Shown: positions 42,694-52,035 of the stretch, one piece after another
How the letters are laid out: each line of letters starts with the position of its first letter
Numbering within the stretch: the stretch's first letter is position 1
Source: Acidobacteriota bacterium
GTDB lineage: Bacteria > Acidobacteriota > Terriglobia > Acidiferrales > UBA7541
Assembly (NCBI GenBank): GCA_013289585.1
Contig: JABCZR010000006.1
Span: 124,001-188,000, forward strand
Direction: 5' to 3'
Length of the DNA: 64,000 bases
Notes under the pieces: model-generated
The model's input: only the letters and a program-made list of their open reading frames with translations
What the model was told of the DNA's origin: nothing
Databases searched by the model: none
Translations under genes and position numbers: made by a program

Positions 42694-43364
42694 ATCGCCC
42701 CCTGAGCCGCTCGCTTCACTCTGCGCGCCGGACCTACGCTTCCCGTGATGTACTTCCATCCTTCCATCAGCACCGGCAACCCGCGCACCAGGCAAAACGC
42801 CGCCGTCATCCACGTCAACGCATGCGCGCCCGCGCGAATCATCCTGTGCGCGTCCGCCGCAAGCTCCCCCACCAGTGCCACCGGTCCGCGCGTTAACGCC
42901 AGCTCCAGCCCCAGGTAGCAGAAGCATAGGCATTTCATTGCCGCATACAACCCGCGGCTCCAGCGCGACGTCACCAGCGCTCGTCCCCACCACGTCCGCA
43001 GCATCGCGTTCGCGCCCCAACCGGAATGTCCCGCTTTCATCGCCAGCCCGCGCAGAAAATCTGTTGCCGCTCCCCGTGCAAAGAACAAAATGGGCAGCCA
43101 CAATGAGACCATCCCCACCACTGCAAAATAGGTAAAGTACACGTTCTCGATCATCCGGTCGCCCAGGATGTCCAGTTGCGCCCCCATCGGTGTCGCCATC
43201 TTCTTTTTCCGCGCGATGTGCCCGTCCAGCGCATCCAGCGCGATCGCTGCGACCGTCAATCCCACGGCCGCCAGGTTTGCCCACGGCCCACGCCCAAAGA
43301 GGCACACCGCTGCGAACCCCACGATTACCCGCAGCATAGTCACCTTATTGGGCGTCCAATGCAT
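42690..43364 (-). CDS. CDP-alcohol phosphatidyltransferase
   Basis: The product is 224 aa from the ATG at 43364, giving the usual N-terminus MHWTPNKVTMLRVIVGF; an in-frame ATG at 43421 adds 19 residues and cannot be excluded. The family signature D-x2-D-G-x2-A-R-x8-G-x3-D-x3-D is complete (DALDGHIAR ... GAQLDILGD). About six membrane helices are visible. Such enzymes condense CDP-diacylglycerol with an alcohol such as glycerol-3-P, inositol-P or serine. The HAD phosphatase that overlaps it by 4 nt could remove a leftover phosphate, as PgpA-type enzymes do after PgsA (inference). Confidence 0.87.
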   Translation of the reverse strand: MHWTPNKVTMLRVIVGFAAVCLFGRGPWANLAAVGLTVAAIALDALDGHIARKKKMATPMGAQLDILGDRMIENVYFTYFAVVGMVSLWLPILFFARGAATDFLRGLAMKAGHSGWGANAMLRTWWGRALVTSRWSRGLYAAMKCLCFCYLGLELALTRGPVALVGELAADAHRMIRAGAHALTWMTAAFCLVRGLPVLMEGWKYITGSVGPARRVKRAAQGAM

Positions 43365-43642
43365 ACTCACCTGCTGAGCGACTCCCGACTGCACCACTGG
43401 CAATGGCAACTGTCTCGCCATTCACCGCATCCACAAACCGCTTACAATGAGCCACTTGCAGTCGCACGAGCTCCAGCTCCCGCGCCTCGCGCAAGCCATT
43501 TCCTTCACTTGGCGCCTATTGGCTTGACGTTCGCCTGTGTCTCTTTTTTCTTCCGTGCCGCGTCTAAGGAATGGTCCGCAGCCTGCCGAGGGAATAGTTC
43601 TGGCAATTCTGGGATTCTAGTGATTAGAGGTATGATTCGACT

Positions 43643-45196
43643 ATGACCGATGTTTCTCTAGCAGCCGCCTTTCTCGCCGGGCTGGTTTCGTTTCTCTCGC
43701 CCTGCGTACTGCCTCTCGTTCCCGGCTACATTTCAATGCTCTCCGGCATCGGCATGGAGCAGCTCCGCAAAGGCGAAGTCCCCAGTTCCAGCTTGTTGGG
43801 CTCTTCGCTCTCCTTCATCGCCGGATTTTCGATCGTCTTCATCTCTTTTGGAGCATCCGCAAGTGCCGTAGGCGTTTTCCTAAAACAGAATCGCAATACG
43901 CTCACTCCCATCGCCGGTGCGCTCATCCTTCTCTTCGGTCTCCATCTCCTTGGCCTGCTGATCAAGCTCAACCCCCGCGCCGGCATTATTTTCGGTGTCA
44001 TTCTCGTCGCCTTCGGCATTGCTTCCTGGGCTCGCCATGCCCCTCTGTTCGCGGGATTTGGCCCGCTCCACTTCTTCTCGCTATCCATTATTGGCTTTTT
44101 CGGTCCCGCTCTTGCCCGCTGGCTTAACCGCGACGTCCACCTCCAGAGTTCGGTCACACAGCCCAGCGCCTGGAGCGCCTTCATGCTGGGCTTTGCCTTC
44201 GCTTTCGGCTGGACTCCCTGCATCGGCCCCATTCTCACTACCGTGCTCACCATCGCCGCTGCGAGCGACAAGATTCAGCGCGGCGTTCTTCTCCTCGCCG
44301 TTTACTCCACCGGATTGGCCATCCCATTTCTCCTCACCGCTCTTGGCATCGGCAAGTTCATGACGTTTTACAAAAATTTCAGAAAATATCTTCACGCCGT
44401 AGAACTCTTCAGCGGCGCTCTTTTGCTTTTCGTCGGCGCCTTGGTCTTCGTCAACAAACTGACCTGGCTCACCGCAAAACTGAGTTTCTTGAACGTTCTT
44501 GTTTTGTGGCTTGAGCGCATCCTGACGAGCGGAACGGGGAGCACGGCGTTCTGGCTGGCAGTCGGGGTGGCTGTCCTGGCGGTTGTGGTTTTCGCCGTAG
44601 TACGGCGTTGGGAAAAGATTGCTTCCTTTCAAGGAAGCAAGACCGTTTTGGCCGTGATTACCGTCATTGTGCTCATTATCGGCACCTACTACGCCGATAA
44701 GGCCACGCGCGTCAAAGCCACTGCGAAGAACGACGGCCCGGTTGCTGACAAGATCCTCGACCAGCCCGCTCCCGATGTGACCTTCAAGGACCTCGACGGT
44801 AAAGACGGAACTCTTGCGCAATACCAGGGCAGAGTCGTTCTCGTCAATTTCTGGGCCACCTGGTGCGATCCCTGCTACGTCGAAATCCCCTGGCTCATCG
44901 AGATGCAGCAGAAGTACGAACCAAAAGGCTTCACCGTTCTCGGTATCTCCATGGATGAAGAAGGCAAGAGCGCTGTCGCTCCCTTCCTCGCCAAGGAGCG
45001 TTTCAACGTCAACGGCCAGAAACTTCCCATGAACTACCCCATCGTCATCGGCAACGACGCCGTTGCCGACAAATTTGGCGGCCTTCTCGGCTATCCCACC
45101 AGCTTCCTCATCTCTCGCGACGGCAAAATCATCAAGAAGATTCAAGGCCTCGTCAGCTACGAAGAAATCACCAAGGCCATTGAATCCCAGTTGTGA
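43643..45196 (+). CDS. CcdA-type thiol-electron transporter fused to a TlpA-like thioredoxin
   Basis: The product is 517 aa. Residues about 1-340 form the CcdA/DsbD-beta core of six to eight helices with its two reactive Cys: C21 in SFLSPCVLPLVPGY and C193 in GWTPCIGPIL. A final helix (about 332-350) leads to a periplasmic thioredoxin fold with the redox pair C408 and C411 in FWATWCDPC, plus the cis-Pro region GYPTSFLI. It should carry electrons from cytosolic thioredoxin to periplasmic thiols, for cytochrome c maturation or disulfide repair. A -10-like TATGAT lies at 43631-43636, 7 nt before the ATG, so the transcript may be nearly leaderless. Confidence 0.88.
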   Translation: MTDVSLAAAFLAGLVSFLSPCVLPLVPGYISMLSGIGMEQLRKGEVPSSSLLGSSLSFIAGFSIVFISFGASASAVGVFLKQNRNTLTPIAGALILLFGLHLLGLLIKLNPRAGIIFGVILVAFGIASWARHAPLFAGFGPLHFFSLSIIGFFGPALARWLNRDVHLQSSVTQPSAWSAFMLGFAFAFGWTPCIGPILTTVLTIAAASDKIQRGVLLLAVYSTGLAIPFLLTALGIGKFMTFYKNFRKYLHAVELFSGALLLFVGALVFVNKLTWLTAKLSFLNVLVLWLERILTSGTGSTAFWLAVGVAVLAVVVFAVVRRWEKIASFQGSKTVLAVITVIVLIIGTYYADKATRVKATAKNDGPVADKILDQPAPDVTFKDLDGKDGTLAQYQGRVVLVNFWATWCDPCYVEIPWLIEMQQKYEPKGFTVLGISMDEEGKSAVAPFLAKERFNVNGQKLPMNYPIVIGNDAVADKFGGLLGYPTSFLISRDGKIIKKIQGLVSYEEITKAIESQL

Positions 45197-45264
45197 TTCT
45201 CTCTAGTTGGGCCGCCCGAGCCCTGTTCCCCAGCCTTGCTTCTCTTGCCCCCAAAAATTCACTC

Positions 45265-45612
45265 ATGTACCCTGAACTCATGCTTGATGAAAAGGACTTT
45301 CAGCGGAAAGCGGATGCTGCGTTCGAAGATCTCAAGAAACGTCTGCTCGTCCTTGGCGATGAGCATGGCTTCGACGTCGAAGGTGAGAGCGGAAAACTCG
45401 AGGTTATTTTCGAAGAGCCCGAGGAAGCCAAGTTCGTGATTTCGCCAAACACGCCCGTTCGCGAAATCTGGATCTCCGCGCTCTCCACCAGCTTCAAGCT
45501 TGGTTGGAACGACGGAAAGCAGGCCTTTGTGCATGAAAAATCCGGCGAAGATTTGCACGCCGTCATGAACCGCGTTGTCTCCCAGCAACTCGGCACCCAG
45601 GTGAAACTGTGA
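45265..45612 (+). CDS. cyaY: Frataxin/CyaY-like iron-binding protein
   Basis: The product is 115 aa from the ATG at 45265; ATG 45280 is an equally likely start, while 45193 is too long. It is a single frataxin fold: an N-terminal acidic helix (DFQRKADAAFEDLKKRL), then strands GKLEVIFEEP and the diagnostic ISPNTPVREIWISALS, then FKLGW. Frataxins bind iron and tune Fe-S cluster assembly at IscS. Its place between a thiol-electron transporter and a DsbD-alpha domain is odd for a cytosolic Fe-S protein, but the genes overlap in an operon (GTGA at 45609). Confidence 0.8.
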   Translation: MYPELMLDEKDFQRKADAAFEDLKKRLLVLGDEHGFDVEGESGKLEVIFEEPEEAKFVISPNTPVREIWISALSTSFKLGWNDGKQAFVHEKSGEDLHAVMNRVVSQQLGTQVKL

Positions 45613-46148
45613 AATCCGCAGCGAAAATATTCCTTTCCGCCGCCCTCGTGATCTGTTTTGCGATCTCGCCGGCCGTGCTTTCGCAGGTTCCCTCCGGCCG
45701 CGACGTCGTCAAGCCGGAAATTTACGTCTCGCTGGATCCCGCCGCGCGTGGCAGCTCCTTCCAGGTCGCCGTGGTCATGAAAATTCGCCCAGGCTTCCAC
45801 GTCAACGCCCGCGAAAAATCCGAAGACTACCTTATCGCCACCGATCTCAAGTCCGAACTCCCCGCCGGCTTCCAGGGCGGCGAAGTTTCCTATCCCAAAG
45901 GCAAACTCGAAAAATTCACCTTCACCAAAATTCCGCTCAATGTCTATCAGGACACCGTCACTCTCAAACTGCCGGTCACTGCCCTCGCGAATGCCCCTCT
46001 CGGCGAGCAGCACATCGCGCTGAAGCTCCGCTACCAGGCCTGCAGCAGCGAAATCTGCCTGCCGCCGACGACGCTACCGCTCGACGCCACCATCAATATC
46101 GCCGCCTCTTCAAAGCCCGCTCACCCGGAAATTTTTTCAAAACCATAG
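45609..46148 (+). CDS. Secreted DsbD-alpha (N-terminal DsbD) domain protein
   Basis: The product is 179 aa. It starts at a GTG that overlaps the frataxin gene by 4 nt. The signal peptide is about 1-27 (ending VLS-Q). The rest matches the immunoglobulin-like alpha domain of DsbD: FHVNAREKSEDYLIATDL, then the redox Cys pair in YQACSSEICLPP. In E. coli DsbD this domain hands electrons from the Trx-like gamma domain to DsbC, CcmG and others. Here it is a free protein beside a CcdA-TlpA fusion that would be its beta and gamma parts, so the two probably work together in the periplasm. Confidence 0.82.
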   Translation: MKSAAKIFLSAALVICFAISPAVLSQVPSGRDVVKPEIYVSLDPAARGSSFQVAVVMKIRPGFHVNAREKSEDYLIATDLKSELPAGFQGGEVSYPKGKLEKFTFTKIPLNVYQDTVTLKLPVTALANAPLGEQHIALKLRYQACSSEICLPPTTLPLDATINIAASSKPAHPEIFSKP

Positions 46149-46220
46149 GCCCACCCGGGTCAATTCTTGGAATTGACCTGGAACACCAGCCACGAAACTG
46201 CAATTTTCCTTGAATTTGCT

Positions 46221-47729
46221 TCAGGATTTGCCGAAGCCGGCAACCGCTTCTCGCAACCGCCCGACAACGCGCTGTTGTCCGAGAACAACCATCGTATCGA
46301 ATAGCGGCGGAGCTACGGCTTGTCCGACGATCGCCACGCGCGTCGCGTTGATGAGCAAACCTGCTTTTACTCCGCCCGCTTCGGCAACCGCTCGAGAAAC
46401 GTGATCGCACGCATCGTGATTCCATTCCGGGATCGCTGCCAGCGCGTCGGCCAGCTTCGCGAGCAGCTCCGGAACTTTTGCATCTTTCCAGAATTTTTCC
46501 TTAGCCGCGGGATCACGCTGGAAATCGTCGGTGAAAAATGCCAGCGACCACGAAGAAAAATCCGGCAACAGCCGGATGCGCGGCCGCAGTAGATCCACTG
46601 TCTTCGCCAGCCACGCATGATCCCGGCCGTCGGAGCCCGGCGCGGCGCCGGCCGCCCACTCCGGCTTCCATAAGCCGCTGCGCTTCAGTTCATTTTCGAC
46701 TTCGGGAAGCAGCTCCTCGATCGGGAGTTTTTGCAGGTACTGCGTGTTGAACCATTCCAGTTTCGGGCGGTCAAAAACCGCGTTCGTGCGGCTCACTCCC
46801 TCAAGCGAAAACTTTTGCAGCAAATCCTTTGTGCGCAAAAATTCTTCATCGCCGCCCGGCGACCAGCCCAGCAGCGCCAGGAAATTCCGGAACGCTTCCG
46901 GCAAAAATCCTTCCGCGCGGTACATGTTCACATCCGTGGCGCCATGCCGTTTCGAAAGCCGCCTTTTGTCCGCGCCCAGGATCAGCGGCACATGCGCAAA
47001 CACCGGGGGTTCCGCGCCCAGCGCCCGGTACAACAATACTTGCTTTGGCGTATTCGAAATGTGATCCGCGCCGCGAATCACGTGCGTGATCCGCATGTCG
47101 ATGTCATCCACCACCACGCCCAGCTGGTACATGGACTGCCCGAACTCCTCGTCGCCTTTCGCCGATCGCAGCAGGACGAAATCCTCGATTTCGTCGTTCG
47201 AAAACTCGCTCTCTCCGAACACCGCATCGAAAAATTTCGTCGTGCCACGCAGCGGCACTTTGAAGCGCACAGCCGGCTTCACACCCGGCGTCGATGGTAT
47301 TCCATCGCGGCAGGTACAACGTGTCACGCGCCGCGGCCCGCCGGCTTTCGGCTCCTCGTCCTGCGCCGGTTCGGCATGGTCCCCGCCCGCGTATTTTTCC
47401 GCCGGGCAATAACACAGAAATGCGCTGCCGTTCGAAAGACACTTCTTGGCCGCCGCGCGATACAATTCCGTTCTCTGCGACTGGTAAAAAGGGCCTTCGT
47501 CCCAATCCACCCCGAGCCACTGCAACCCGTCCAGGATTCCCTGCACTAGCTCCGGCTTGTTGCGCTCCGCGTCGGTATCCTCGATGCGCAGCACCATCGT
47601 GCCGCTCTGGCGGCGCGCAAACAGCCAATTGAACAGCGCCGTGCGCGCCCCTCCGACATGCAAATATCCTGTTGGGGAGGGCGCAAATCGCACTCGCACT
47701 CCCGGCGTCTTGTTCACTGTTTCGCTCAT
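46221..47729 (-). CDS. gltX: Glutamyl-tRNA synthetase
   Basis: The product is 502 aa from the ATG at 47729, which gives the normal N-terminus VRVRFAPSPTGYLHVGGAR. Class I motifs are present: the HIGH equivalent YLHVGG at 22-27 and the KMSKS equivalent RRLSKRH near 270. It charges tRNA-Glu with glutamate in the cytosol. A C-terminal anticodon-binding region follows (about 330-500). The length matches the bacterial discriminating or non-discriminating forms; which one cannot be told. The amidase at 39316 would matter if Gln-tRNA is made by transamidation. It is divergent from the GGDEF/HD-GYP gene. Confidence 0.93.
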   Translation of the reverse strand: MSETVNKTPGVRVRFAPSPTGYLHVGGARTALFNWLFARRQSGTMVLRIEDTDAERNKPELVQGILDGLQWLGVDWDEGPFYQSQRTELYRAAAKKCLSNGSAFLCYCPAEKYAGGDHAEPAQDEEPKAGGPRRVTRCTCRDGIPSTPGVKPAVRFKVPLRGTTKFFDAVFGESEFSNDEIEDFVLLRSAKGDEEFGQSMYQLGVVVDDIDMRITHVIRGADHISNTPKQVLLYRALGAEPPVFAHVPLILGADKRRLSKRHGATDVNMYRAEGFLPEAFRNFLALLGWSPGGDEEFLRTKDLLQKFSLEGVSRTNAVFDRPKLEWFNTQYLQKLPIEELLPEVENELKRSGLWKPEWAAGAAPGSDGRDHAWLAKTVDLLRPRIRLLPDFSSWSLAFFTDDFQRDPAAKEKFWKDAKVPELLAKLADALAAIPEWNHDACDHVSRAVAEAGGVKAGLLINATRVAIVGQAVAPPLFDTMVVLGQQRVVGRLREAVAGFGKS

Positions 47730-48095
47730 CACCTGTGGTGTGTTTCCATCCTGATGGGAACCCTCAGTGTAGCGAAATGGAAACTCTCCGTCCAACCCGT
47801 GAAGGTTTGGCGAAAGGACCAAGCCCTATACTCCATCTTGTAGTGAATCCGTTACCCCCTGCGCTGCTGTCTTTTTGGCTACCAGTACCCCGGTACACTT
47901 GCATCCTGAAAATTCCATAATCCATAATCACAGGTACTTTGTTTTGGGCGTAGACCCGGCCTTCCACTTGCCCGCACGATTGTCCCCGCGCGGCGCCGGA
48001 TTGCCGGTACGCACCGAACTGGAAGTGTCTTGTGTGCCTTCGTGTTCGGCGAAGGCAGCGTCCGCCCGTTGGACGGGGAATCGGTTGCGACCTTA
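47730..48095. other. 366-bp divergent intergenic region between gltX and the GGDEF/HD-GYP gene
   Basis: A plus-strand promoter candidate is given at 47899-47928. For gltX, minus-strand TTGGAC and TACACT with an 18-bp spacer lie about 45 bp before the ATG but are weak. No tRNA fold, no riboswitch pattern and no convincing small gene was seen. In-frame codons upstream of 48096 (from 48030) do not add a signal or domain. Confidence 0.5.
47899..47928 (+). promoter_or_regulatory. Candidate promoter for the GGDEF/HD-GYP gene
   Basis: TTGCAT (47899-47904), 18 bp, CATAAT (47923-47928). The -10 has five of six consensus bases. The leader to ATG 48096 would be about 160 nt. Confidence 0.4.
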
Positions 48096-51000
48096 ATGCA
48101 TCAGAGCTTTATTTCACTGGCGTTGTTGATCGCCACCACATTGGTGGCCGGGTTCTTCGCCTACATTTACAGCATCAAACGGCAAACCTACCTCCTTCTC
48201 TGGACTGCCGCCTGGACCGTTTTCGGGCTTCATTACTTGGGCCAGGCACTCTCTCAGGGGGCGCCTTCTGGCGCGTTCGAAAGCGGTCTCAATCTTTGGC
48301 TCTACACGCTCTCGGGATTGCTCTTTTTTCTCGGCGCGCAAATCTACTCTCAGCGAAAGCCGTGGACGATTCCCGCCCTCATGCTGGCCGTCATTTTGGG
48401 CTTATGGGCTGCCGCCAATGCCATCAACGTCATCCGCATCTCCGAAGTAATTCCTGCCTCCATGTTGTACGTCGCCGTAGCCGTCGTCTTCTGGCAGGAA
48501 AGCCGTCGCCAGGAAACCCTCGCCGATCGCCTGCTGGGGATCTCTTTCGCCTCTTGGGGAGTTCTCTGGGTCTCGCTGCATTTCCTCAATACCGCGCCGG
48601 GGCTGCAGGGCGCGAACATTAACGTCGTCGCGGCCGCTCCATGCGCGTTCGTAGCCATGTTGATGGTCATGGCGATTTATGAAGAAGAAAAGCGGCGGAT
48701 TGAGCGCAACATGCTTGCGCTTTCAAATCTCAATCTGGCCACCTCCAGTTTTGTCGGCGGCGAAATTCAGCGCATGCTCTCGCAAGCTCTGGACCGCGTC
48801 CTCGGAGTTGTCCGCCTCCCCGCCGGTGCGCTTTTTCTGCATCACGGTGACCCGCAGGGGCCTACATCCGTCGTTGCCGTAGGCTTGAGTGACGATTTTT
48901 GCCGTGCCGCACAGGACGAGGGTCTCGACGATTATCTGGTCAGCCTGGTATCGCGCCTCGGCGGACTTCTGGGTTTCCGCGACCTGCGCGACGACTCCCT
49001 TTCCGCTCTTGAAAAAGAACAATCTATCCGCCGTTTCCGCGACCTGGCTCTGACCCAGGGACTCCGGAGCGTCGTAGCCATCAGCCTTCAGGCGAAAGAG
49101 CAAGCGTTCGGTGTCCTGCTGCTCGGCACTCCAGACAGCCGCCGCTTCACTCCCGCGGAACTCCGCCTGCTCCTCGCGCTGGGACATCAGATCGGCATGG
49201 CCGTCGAGAACAGCTACTTGATTCAGCAGACTTCGCGCCGCTCCGAAGAACTCCACGTCCTCAACGAAATTGGCCGCGCCCTAAGTTCCACCCTCAACAA
49301 AGAAGACTTGATGCGCAAAGTGTGGGAAGAGCTCCGGCGTTTATTCGACGTGGAGAATTTCTACATCGCCGAGCTTGACCCGCTCCGGGACGAAATGCAT
49401 TTCGACCTCGAAATGATCGACGGTGCGCGTATGCCAAAGCGGACCCGGCCCGCGGGAAATTTCATCACCGAGTACATCATTCGAACGCGCCAGCCCGTCC
49501 TGATCCGCGACAATTATGTCGCCGAGGCGAAGAAACTCGGAGTGGAACCGCTGCGCACGAAAGGCTGTTTCTGCGGTGTCCCCTTGGTCGCGTACGATCA
49601 CGCGATCGGAGCCATGGCCGTTTATTCCGACAATGAGCGCAGCTTCGACGAAGGACACCTGGAACTTCTCCGTGTGCTGGCCAGCGAAGCCAGCATCGCC
49701 ATCGAAAACGCGCGCCTCTTCCACGAGGAACGCACGAAAGCCCGCCACTTGACCCTGCTCAATACCATTTCGCGCAACGCCATCGCCACTCTGAATCCGG
49801 ATGAAATGCTGGCGAAAATCACCGAGCAACTGGAAGAGGGCCTGACCTACGATCACATCGGAATCGGCCAGCTCGATTATGCTACGCGCGAGATTGTCAT
49901 CCAGGCTGAAGCCGGCAAGCGCCGCGGAACAGCCGGCCGCCGCATTCCACTGGGCACGGGACTCATCGGCCATGTAGCGCGCAATGGACATATGGCCGCT
50001 TACCGCGCCACGTCTCTTTCCGACAACGCCCTCAAGCCACTCCTGCCCGATACCGTGTCCGCGATCGCACTGCCGGTTTTCTACGCGGACCAGTTGCACG
50101 GCATTTTGTCCATCGAATCCTCCGTTGTCGCCGATTTCTCCGAGGAAGAAATCCTTCTGCTTCGTACACTCGCGGACTTGATCGCCGGCGCGCTGCACAA
50201 CGCGCTGTCTTTCCAGAAAGCCCAGGAACAGGCCATCACGGATGGACTGACCGGCGTGAAGACCCACCGGTTTTTCATGGAAGCACTTTCCGCCGAATGG
50301 AAGCGCTCGACGCGCGCGGGCCGCGCCTTCGCCCTGGTGCTCATGGACCTCGACCGCTTCAAATTCGTCAACGACTTTTACGGCCACCTGGAAGGCGACC
50401 TGGTCTTGCAGCGCGTGGGCCACATCCTCGAAACGAATTGCCGGCGCTCCGACGTCGTGGCCCGCTACGGCGGCGACGAATTCGTCATTCTGATGCCTGA
50501 AACCAACATGGAACACGCGCGCCAACTGGCGAGCAAACTTCGCGGATGGGTCTCCGCGGATCCGTTGCTGCGCGAGAAAAATATCAGCGCGAGCTTCGGT
50601 ATCGCCTGCTACCCTCTGCACGGTTCTTCGCCGCAGGAGTTGATCCAGGTTGCCGACGCTTCGATGTACCTTTCGAAGCATCAGGGCGGCAACGCGGTTT
50701 CCACCGCGGATCACTTCGATCCCAACGAAGCCAAGAAGTGGAAGCGCGACGTTCTCGAGGCCTATCTGGGTGTGACACTCAAGAGGCTTTTCGCCACCGG
50801 GCCTGAGGCTTTCGAGGAGATCTACCAGAGGCTCACACAATTCACCGAGTCTCTCGCCTCCACGGAGACCGTGAACCACAAGACGGCCACGGCGCCCGCG
50901 CAAGGCCCGCAAGCTCTTCCGCAAGCGGTGCTTGACACGGTAACGTCGCTGGCTTTCGCCATCGACGCGAAGGATCACTACACGCAAGGGCATTCACAGA

Positions 51001-51527
51001 AGGTTTCCGCCTATGCCGCGCTGATCGCCGAAGCCATGGCCATGTCCGAAGCGGAAGTCGAGGAAATTCGCCTCGGCGGCGTGCTGCACGACATCGGAAA
51101 GGTCGGTATCCCGGAAAACATTTTGAATAAGAGCGGCCCGCTCAATCCCGACGAGTGGGAAACCATGAAGTCTCACGTCAGGTTTGGCGCCAAGATTCTT
51201 GATCCGCTCACTCCGCTCGCTCGGATTCGCGAGATGGTGCTGCATCATCACGAATACTACGACGGTTCCGGTTACCCCGATGCGCTCGGCGGCGAGAAAA
51301 TCCCGCTGGGAGCGCGTATTATCGCCATTGCGGATGCCTACGACACCATCACCAGCGACCGCACCTATAAGAAAGCACGTAGGGCCGCCGACGCCCTGAC
51401 GGAACTCGAACGTTGCGCGAACGCCCAGTTTGACGGCGCCATCGTGGAAGTATTCGTTCGAACGATGCGTGCCCTGCCGAATCCGGTCATCGAAGTCGCC
51501 GCCACGACCGGCCCCCGCAACACCTGA
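48096..51527 (+). CDS. Membrane GAF-GAF-GAF-GGDEF-HD-GYP cyclic-di-GMP signalling protein
   Basis: The product is 1143 aa from the ATG at 48096. Residues about 1-200 hold six or seven membrane helices, probably a sensory module. Three GAF domains follow (about 225-375, 395-545, 560-710). The GGDEF domain (about 715-870) has an intact active site, ARYGGDEFVIL, and an RxxD product-inhibition site five residues before it (RRSD). The HD-GYP domain (about 935-1120) has LHDIGKVGIP, HHHEYYDGSGYP and ADAYDTITSDRTY, all intact. So it carries apparently active cyclase and phosphodiesterase modules and should both make and break c-di-GMP under sensory control. The net direction cannot be read from sequence. 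Confidence 0.9.
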   Translation: MHQSFISLALLIATTLVAGFFAYIYSIKRQTYLLLWTAAWTVFGLHYLGQALSQGAPSGAFESGLNLWLYTLSGLLFFLGAQIYSQRKPWTIPALMLAVILGLWAAANAINVIRISEVIPASMLYVAVAVVFWQESRRQETLADRLLGISFASWGVLWVSLHFLNTAPGLQGANINVVAAAPCAFVAMLMVMAIYEEEKRRIERNMLALSNLNLATSSFVGGEIQRMLSQALDRVLGVVRLPAGALFLHHGDPQGPTSVVAVGLSDDFCRAAQDEGLDDYLVSLVSRLGGLLGFRDLRDDSLSALEKEQSIRRFRDLALTQGLRSVVAISLQAKEQAFGVLLLGTPDSRRFTPAELRLLLALGHQIGMAVENSYLIQQTSRRSEELHVLNEIGRALSSTLNKEDLMRKVWEELRRLFDVENFYIAELDPLRDEMHFDLEMIDGARMPKRTRPAGNFITEYIIRTRQPVLIRDNYVAEAKKLGVEPLRTKGCFCGVPLVAYDHAIGAMAVYSDNERSFDEGHLELLRVLASEASIAIENARLFHEERTKARHLTLLNTISRNAIATLNPDEMLAKITEQLEEGLTYDHIGIGQLDYATREIVIQAEAGKRRGTAGRRIPLGTGLIGHVARNGHMAAYRATSLSDNALKPLLPDTVSAIALPVFYADQLHGILSIESSVVADFSEEEILLLRTLADLIAGALHNALSFQKAQEQAITDGLTGVKTHRFFMEALSAEWKRSTRAGRAFALVLMDLDRFKFVNDFYGHLEGDLVLQRVGHILETNCRRSDVVARYGGDEFVILMPETNMEHARQLASKLRGWVSADPLLREKNISASFGIACYPLHGSSPQELIQVADASMYLSKHQGGNAVSTADHFDPNEAKKWKRDVLEAYLGVTLKRLFATGPEAFEEIYQRLTQFTESLASTETVNHKTATAPAQGPQALPQAVLDTVTSLAFAIDAKDHYTQGHSQKVSAYAALIAEAMAMSEAEVEEIRLGGVLHDIGKVGIPENILNKSGPLNPDEWETMKSHVRFGAKILDPLTPLARIREMVLHHHEYYDGSGYPDALGGEKIPLGARIIAIADAYDTITSDRTYKKARRAADALTELERCANAQFDGAIVEVFVRTMRALPNPVIEVAATTGPRNT

Positions 51528-51549
51528 TCCGCAGATTCCAGCGAAGCGG

Positions 51550-52035
51550 CTACTTTCCGTCTAAATCCACATCCTTGATCGGAATGTCGTAGTGCGAGTC
51601 CAGGATTTCGAAGCGCCGCTGTTCTTCTTTCTTGTAGGTCTCCTGATCGGGATAAAGCTGCTTGATCAGCGCGCCGCTGTCAAAATTATCGTTGGCAATC
51701 GCGGCATTCTTGAAAACGATGGTTACCCGGAAATCCCAGCGCCCATCTTCCGTGGCATGATACCGCGGCGTTGCCATGCTCACTTTCAGCATGCGCCCCA
51801 ATTCCATCTCTTTTTTCAGCACGGGATAGTGGTTTTTCTTGAACAGCGTTAGGAACTCATCCGCATGGCCCCATTTCGCCTTGTAGTAATACTCGATGAC
51901 ATAGGGCTGATCTTTCGTTTCCGCGGCCATCACGTTTTGCCTGGCGCTCAACACTTCGTGCCCAGCGAATAGAGTGATTATCAGCGCAAAGACCGCCGCG
52001 CCGGTCCATCTCATCCATCCCGATTGCATCAGCAT
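51550..52035 (-). CDS. Secreted protein of unknown function
   Basis: The product is 161 aa. A signal peptide (about 1-38, ending VMA-A) is followed by a compact alpha/beta domain with many aromatic and charged residues (YVIEYYYKAKWGHADEFL, KNHYPVLKKEMELG, DGRWDFRVTIVFKN). The pattern recalls ferredoxin-like dimeric alpha-beta barrel folds, but no family is recognised with confidence. It is convergent with the GGDEF/HD-GYP gene (22 nt between stops) and divergent from the OsmC gene. A real gene is likely because of the good signal peptide and codon use. Confidence 0.65.
   Translation of the reverse strand: MLMQSGWMRWTGAAVFALIITLFAGHEVLSARQNVMAAETKDQPYVIEYYYKAKWGHADEFLTLFKKNHYPVLKKEMELGRMLKVSMATPRYHATEDGRWDFRVTIVFKNAAIANDNFDSGALIKQLYPDQETYKKEEQRRFEILDSHYDIPIKDVDLDGK

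Noticed and set aside
42694-43305. N-terminal extension of the HAD phosphatase
   Set aside because: It overlaps the phosphatidyltransferase in another frame and has no domain; the GTGA overlap at 42690-42693 gives the natural start.
49341-50993. 550-codon minus-strand open frame opposite the GGDEF/HD-GYP gene
   Set aside because: The plus strand encodes intact GAF, GGDEF and HD-GYP domains; the reverse frame has none.
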